From: Aeromicrobium phragmitis
GTDB lineage: Bacteria > Actinomycetota > Actinomycetes > Propionibacteriales > Nocardioidaceae
Direction: 5' to 3'
Assembly: GCF_003674095.1 (NCBI RefSeq)
Contig: NZ_RDBF01000014.1
Location: 1-64,000, forward strand
DNA: 64,000 nt
The translations under genes were made by a program, and so were the position numbers. The notes under the pieces were generated by a model. That model did not search any database. It saw nothing but the letters and a program-made list of their open reading frames with translations, and was not told where the DNA came from. Shown here in pieces: positions 61,707 through 64,000 of this stretch. Numbering within the stretch: the stretch's first letter is position 1; each line of letters starts with the position of its first letter.

Positions 61707-63049
61707 CGTCGTCAGCTGTGGGACGACAACTCCAGCGGGGCAAGGTCGTCGCGTGGAGCCTGTGGGACTGGGGCTCGGCGGCCTTCAACGCCGTCATCAT
61801 CACCTTCGTGTTCTCGGTGTATCTCGTCGACGCGGTCGGCGACGACCTGCCCGGAGCGATCTCGGCGAGCACCTGGTACGGGTGGGCGATCGGCGCCGGT
61901 GCGTTCGTCGTCGCGGTGTCCGCCCCCGCGCTCGGACAACGCTCCGATGCGTCCGGCCGTCGCAAGCGCACGTTGGCGGTCCTGACATCGATCGTCGTGG
62001 CGCTGACGGCCGCACTGTTCTTCGTCGAGGACGACTACCACTACCTGTGGCTCGGGCTGCTCCTCGTGTCCCTCGCGTCCATCGCCTTCGAACTGTCGCA
62101 GGTTCCCTATTTCGCGATGCTGCGTCAGGTGTCCACCCCCGAGACAGTCGGCCGGGTGTCCGGCATCGGCTGGGCGTTCGGCTATTTGGGCGGCATCGTC
62201 CTGCTGCTGATCTGTTACTTCGGCTTCATCAGTGGCGACGGTGGGTTGCTCGGGCTCTCGACCGAGAACGGGCTCAACATCCGGCTCGTCGCGCTGCTCT
62301 CCGCCGGCTGGTTCCTGCTCTTCGCGATCCCGCTGTTCTTCAGTGTCCCCGAGCTTCCCGCCGAGGTCAGCCCGGACCGCCCCGGCGTGGGATTCGTGGA
62401 GTCCTACCGGGTCCTGTTCTTTGAGCTTCGCACGATGTGGCGCGACGACCGCGACGTACTCAAGTTCCTCATCGCCAGCGCGTTCTACCGCGACGGGCTC
62501 TCCGGCGTCTTCACCTTCGGCGGCATCCTGGCGGTCTCGGTCTACGGCATCGACGCGGCCGACGTCATCTTGTTCGCGGTCGCCGCTAACGTGGTGAGTG
62601 CCGCCGGCGCTTGGATCGCGGGGTACTTCGACGACTCGTGGGGGTCGCGTCGGGTCGTGATCGCCTCGCTCGTCTCGATGCTCGTCGTGGCGCTGGTGCT
62701 GCTCTTCGTCAGCGGTCCGACGATGTTTTGGATCTTCGGTCTCGCGTTGTGCCTCTTCGTCGGCCCGGCGCAGGCGGCATCGCGGACGTACCTCACGCGG
62801 GCGACTCGCCTAGGCAAGGAGGGCCAGAACTTCGGCCTCTACGCCATGACCGGGCGCGCCGTCTCCTTCCTGGCCCCCACCCTCTTCGGGCTCTTCGTCC
62901 TGATCGGCGGCGACGACCGCTGGGGCATCATCGGGATCATGGCGGTCCTCGCGGTCGGTCTCGCGATGTTGCTGCGTGTGCCCGAGGTCACCGGGGACCG
63001 GGCCAACGATGTGCTCTCAGGGGAATCTCACGGCGATGGCGTACGTTGA
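61703..63049 (+). CDS. MFS transporter, UMF1 (Atg22-like) family
   Basis: 448 residues and 12 predicted helices. The N-terminal W-S-L-W-D-W-G-S-A-A-F-N near 18-29 is the UMF1 signature. The loop after helix 2 carries G-Q-R-S-D-A-S-G-R-R-K-R near 78-89 (MFS motif A) and D-S-W-G-S-R-R-V near 313. Translational coupling with GDPD suggests import or export of glycerophosphodiesters or their products. The substrate is not proven. Confidence 0.88.
   Translation: MTSSAVGRQLQRGKVVAWSLWDWGSAAFNAVIITFVFSVYLVDAVGDDLPGAISASTWYGWAIGAGAFVVAVSAPALGQRSDASGRRKRTLAVLTSIVVALTAALFFVEDDYHYLWLGLLLVSLASIAFELSQVPYFAMLRQVSTPETVGRVSGIGWAFGYLGGIVLLLICYFGFISGDGGLLGLSTENGLNIRLVALLSAGWFLLFAIPLFFSVPELPAEVSPDRPGVGFVESYRVLFFELRTMWRDDRDVLKFLIASAFYRDGLSGVFTFGGILAVSVYGIDAADVILFAVAANVVSAAGAWIAGYFDDSWGSRRVVIASLVSMLVVALVLLFVSGPTMFWIFGLALCLFVGPAQAASRTYLTRATRLGKEGQNFGLYAMTGRAVSFLAPTLFGLFVLIGGDDRWGIIGIMAVLAVGLAMLLRVPEVTGDRANDVLSGESHGDGVR
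63022..63047 (+). promoter_or_regulatory. Sigma-R/SigH-type promoter of rbpA
   Basis: GGAAT (63022-63026) and GTT (63045-63047) are separated by exactly 18 bases, the consensus for thiol-oxidative-stress ECF sigma factors of the SigR/SigH group. It lies inside the 3' end of the MFS gene, and transcription would start near 63054, with GGGGGAC before ATG 63081. A TACGTT (63042-63047) could act as a housekeeping -10 in the same place. Streptomyces rbpA is known to be in the SigR regulon. Confidence 0.75.
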
Positions 63050-63080
63050 ACAGTGAGAGGACACGAAAGGGGGACGCAGC

Positions 63081-63458
63081 ATGGCTGAACGAGCATTGCG
63101 AGGCGCCCGACTCGGTGCACAGAGCTTCGAAGACGAACGCGGTGTGGAGATGGCCCCGCGCCAGGAGGTCGAGTACCGCCTGCCCGACGGTCGTACGTTC
63201 ACCGTGACGATGTCCGACGAGGCGGAGATCCCGGCCGAATGGGAGGATCCCAAGACCGGTCAGATGGGCCGTCGCGTCGGCGCGGACGCACCCGGGGACG
63301 ACGCGGATGAGAAGCCCGTGCGCACGCACTGGGACATGCTCTTGGAGCGGCGCTCCGTCGAGGAACTCGAAGATCTGCTGAGCGAGCGGTTGGAGATGTT
63401 GCGCGGCGGCGAGATCGGACCGCCGCATCTGCACCGGCGCAAGAAGAAGACCGCCTGA
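63081..63458 (+). CDS. rbpA: RNA polymerase-binding protein RbpA
   Basis: Stabilises promoter open complexes with the housekeeping sigma. The 125-residue protein matches RbpA throughout: M-A-E-R-A-L-R-G-A-R-L-G-A-Q-S-F-E at the N-terminal tail, the core beta-barrel with E-A-E-I-P-A-E-W near 47, basic linker, and the sigma-interaction helix domain V-R-T-H-W-D-M-L-L-E-R-R-S-V-E-E-L near 80-96. There is no Cys, so it is the zinc-free form. It has its own stress-type promoter. It is convergent with lnt, 3 bases apart. Confidence 0.95.
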   Translation: MAERALRGARLGAQSFEDERGVEMAPRQEVEYRLPDGRTFTVTMSDEAEIPAEWEDPKTGQMGRRVGADAPGDDADEKPVRTHWDMLLERRSVEELEDLLSERLEMLRGGEIGPPHLHRRKKKTA

Positions 63459-63461
63459 CCG

Positions 63462-64000
63462 TCAGCGACGGCGTCGCCAGCCGGCGACGATCGCGACCAA
63501 CGCCAGTCCGCCGATGAGTAGCTCCAGCGGAGCCGCCATCGTGTGGGCTGGCGTTCGTCCTGTCGCGCCCGTGACGGTCGCGACCATGGTCGCCGCGTCG
63601 AGCAGCGGCGCCTCGGCCACGACGGAGCCGTCGGGCGCTACGACCCCGCTGATCCCGTTGATCGACGGCACGACGACGTACCGCCCGGTCTCGATCGCGC
63701 GGAGCCGCGAGATGTTCCACTGCTGTCGCAGCTGCGAGGTTCCCTCGAAGCTCGCGTTGCTGGTCTGCACGACGAGAAACTCCGCGTCACCGGCTACGGC
63801 TTCGCGCACCACACCGTCGTAAGCGATGTCCCAGCAGATGGTGTCACCGATGATCGCATCCCCGATCCGCAACGAACCGGGGTCCTCCCCCGGCACCATG
63901 TCCCGGGGAATGTCGCGGTCGAACCGCGGCACCAGGTCACCGAGCTGTTGACGGAACGGCACGTATTCGCCGTACGGCACGAGTTGCCGTTTGACGTACG
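63462..64000 (-). CDS. lnt: Apolipoprotein N-acyltransferase, C-terminal part
   Basis: The gene runs off the right edge; about 179 residues are visible. The nitrilase-fold end of Lnt is recognisable: Y-V-K-R-Q-L-V-P-Y-G-E-Y-V-P-F-R with the catalytic Lys, then G-D-T-I-C-W-D-I-A-Y with the catalytic Cys. V-Q-T-S-N-A-S-F and R-A-I-E-T-G-R-Y-V-V-V-P-S-I-N-G follow. A last membrane helix ends in W-R-R-R-R. It adds the third acyl chain to lipoproteins such as HmuT. In mycobacteria lnt/ppm1 also adjoins rbpA. Confidence 0.93.
   Translation of the reverse strand, partial: YVKRQLVPYGEYVPFRQQLGDLVPRFDRDIPRDMVPGEDPGSLRIGDAIIGDTICWDIAYDGVVREAVAGDAEFLVVQTSNASFEGTSQLRQQWNISRLRAIETGRYVVVPSINGISGVVAPDGSVVAEAPLLDAATMVATVTGATGRTPAHTMAAPLELLIGGLALVAIVAGWRRRR

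Overview
This window is chromosomal DNA from a high-GC actinomycete. The evidence is a mycobacterial-type gene set: RbpA, an AccA3/AccD5/AccE acyl-CoA carboxylase, SerB with tandem ACT domains, LpdA-type quinone reductase and FadE23/FadE24-like dehydrogenases. GTG starts are frequent and many genes appear leaderless. Pieces of gene order match Mycobacterium tuberculosis as I remember it: serB beside an ABC ATPase (Rv3042c/Rv3041c), punA-pmmB near lpdA (Rv3307/Rv3308/Rv3303c), accA3-maf-accE-accD5-birA-purK-purE (Rv3285 to Rv3275c), and rbpA convergent with lnt (Rv2050/Rv2051c). The element at 97-141 and the gene content suggest Nocardioidaceae (for example Aeromicrobium or Nocardioides), but that is inference. 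I see no rRNA, tRNA, prophage, IS element or CRISPR array, and no gene-free stretch over 300 bases.

Layout. 1-13 kb: an ABC-F ATPase, SURF1 and DUF3099, dodecin, serB, an ABC ATPase, NfeD plus stomatin, a PEBP/TrmH divergent pair, deformylase plus GNAT, a FadE24/FadE23 pair, an alcohol dehydrogenase and an FKBP isomerase. 13-22 kb: a GAP-family membrane protein, HrpA, a CPBP protease behind a tiny leader ORF, DUF445, a phosphohexomutase and purine nucleoside phosphorylase. 22.3-26.1 kb: an iron-regulated haem uptake and degradation operon (hmuT-hmuU-hmuV-hmuO) behind a DtxR/IdeR-like box, followed by lpdA. 27.6-31.8 kb: a 1396-residue exported cell-wall enzyme that joins an amidase, six FN3 repeats and a SpoIID domain. 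31.9-45 kb: the acyl-CoA carboxylase region with birA, maf, a VWA protein, an acyl-CoA dehydrogenase, a class III adenylyl cyclase and purK-purE. 45-59 kb: accessory genes, including CitE-like lyase, AlkA-like glycosylase, TRIC channel, DUF2975 plus XRE regulator, MOSC, TerC, an AraC/VOC/UvrA-like module, GNATs, DinB, hydrolases and several very small ORFs. 59.3-64 kb: an HTH-MurA fusion, GDPD, an MFS transporter, rbpA and the C-terminal part of lnt.

The most informative pattern is regulatory. About twenty genes have a TANNNT hexamer ending 5-7 bases before the start codon, so their mRNAs should begin at the start codon. At four divergent pairs the two -10 hexamers share bases, either a 7-bp TANNNTA or a common TA. 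This gives compact bidirectional promoters with both genes leaderless. Other notable signals are an XRE-MurA fusion with a perfect inverted repeat overlapping its own -10, a sigma-R/SigH-type promoter (GGAAT-N18-GTT) before rbpA, tandem operators 21 bp apart around the -10 of the DUF2975/XRE pair, and leaderless upstream mini-ORFs feeding a CPBP protease and an esterase.
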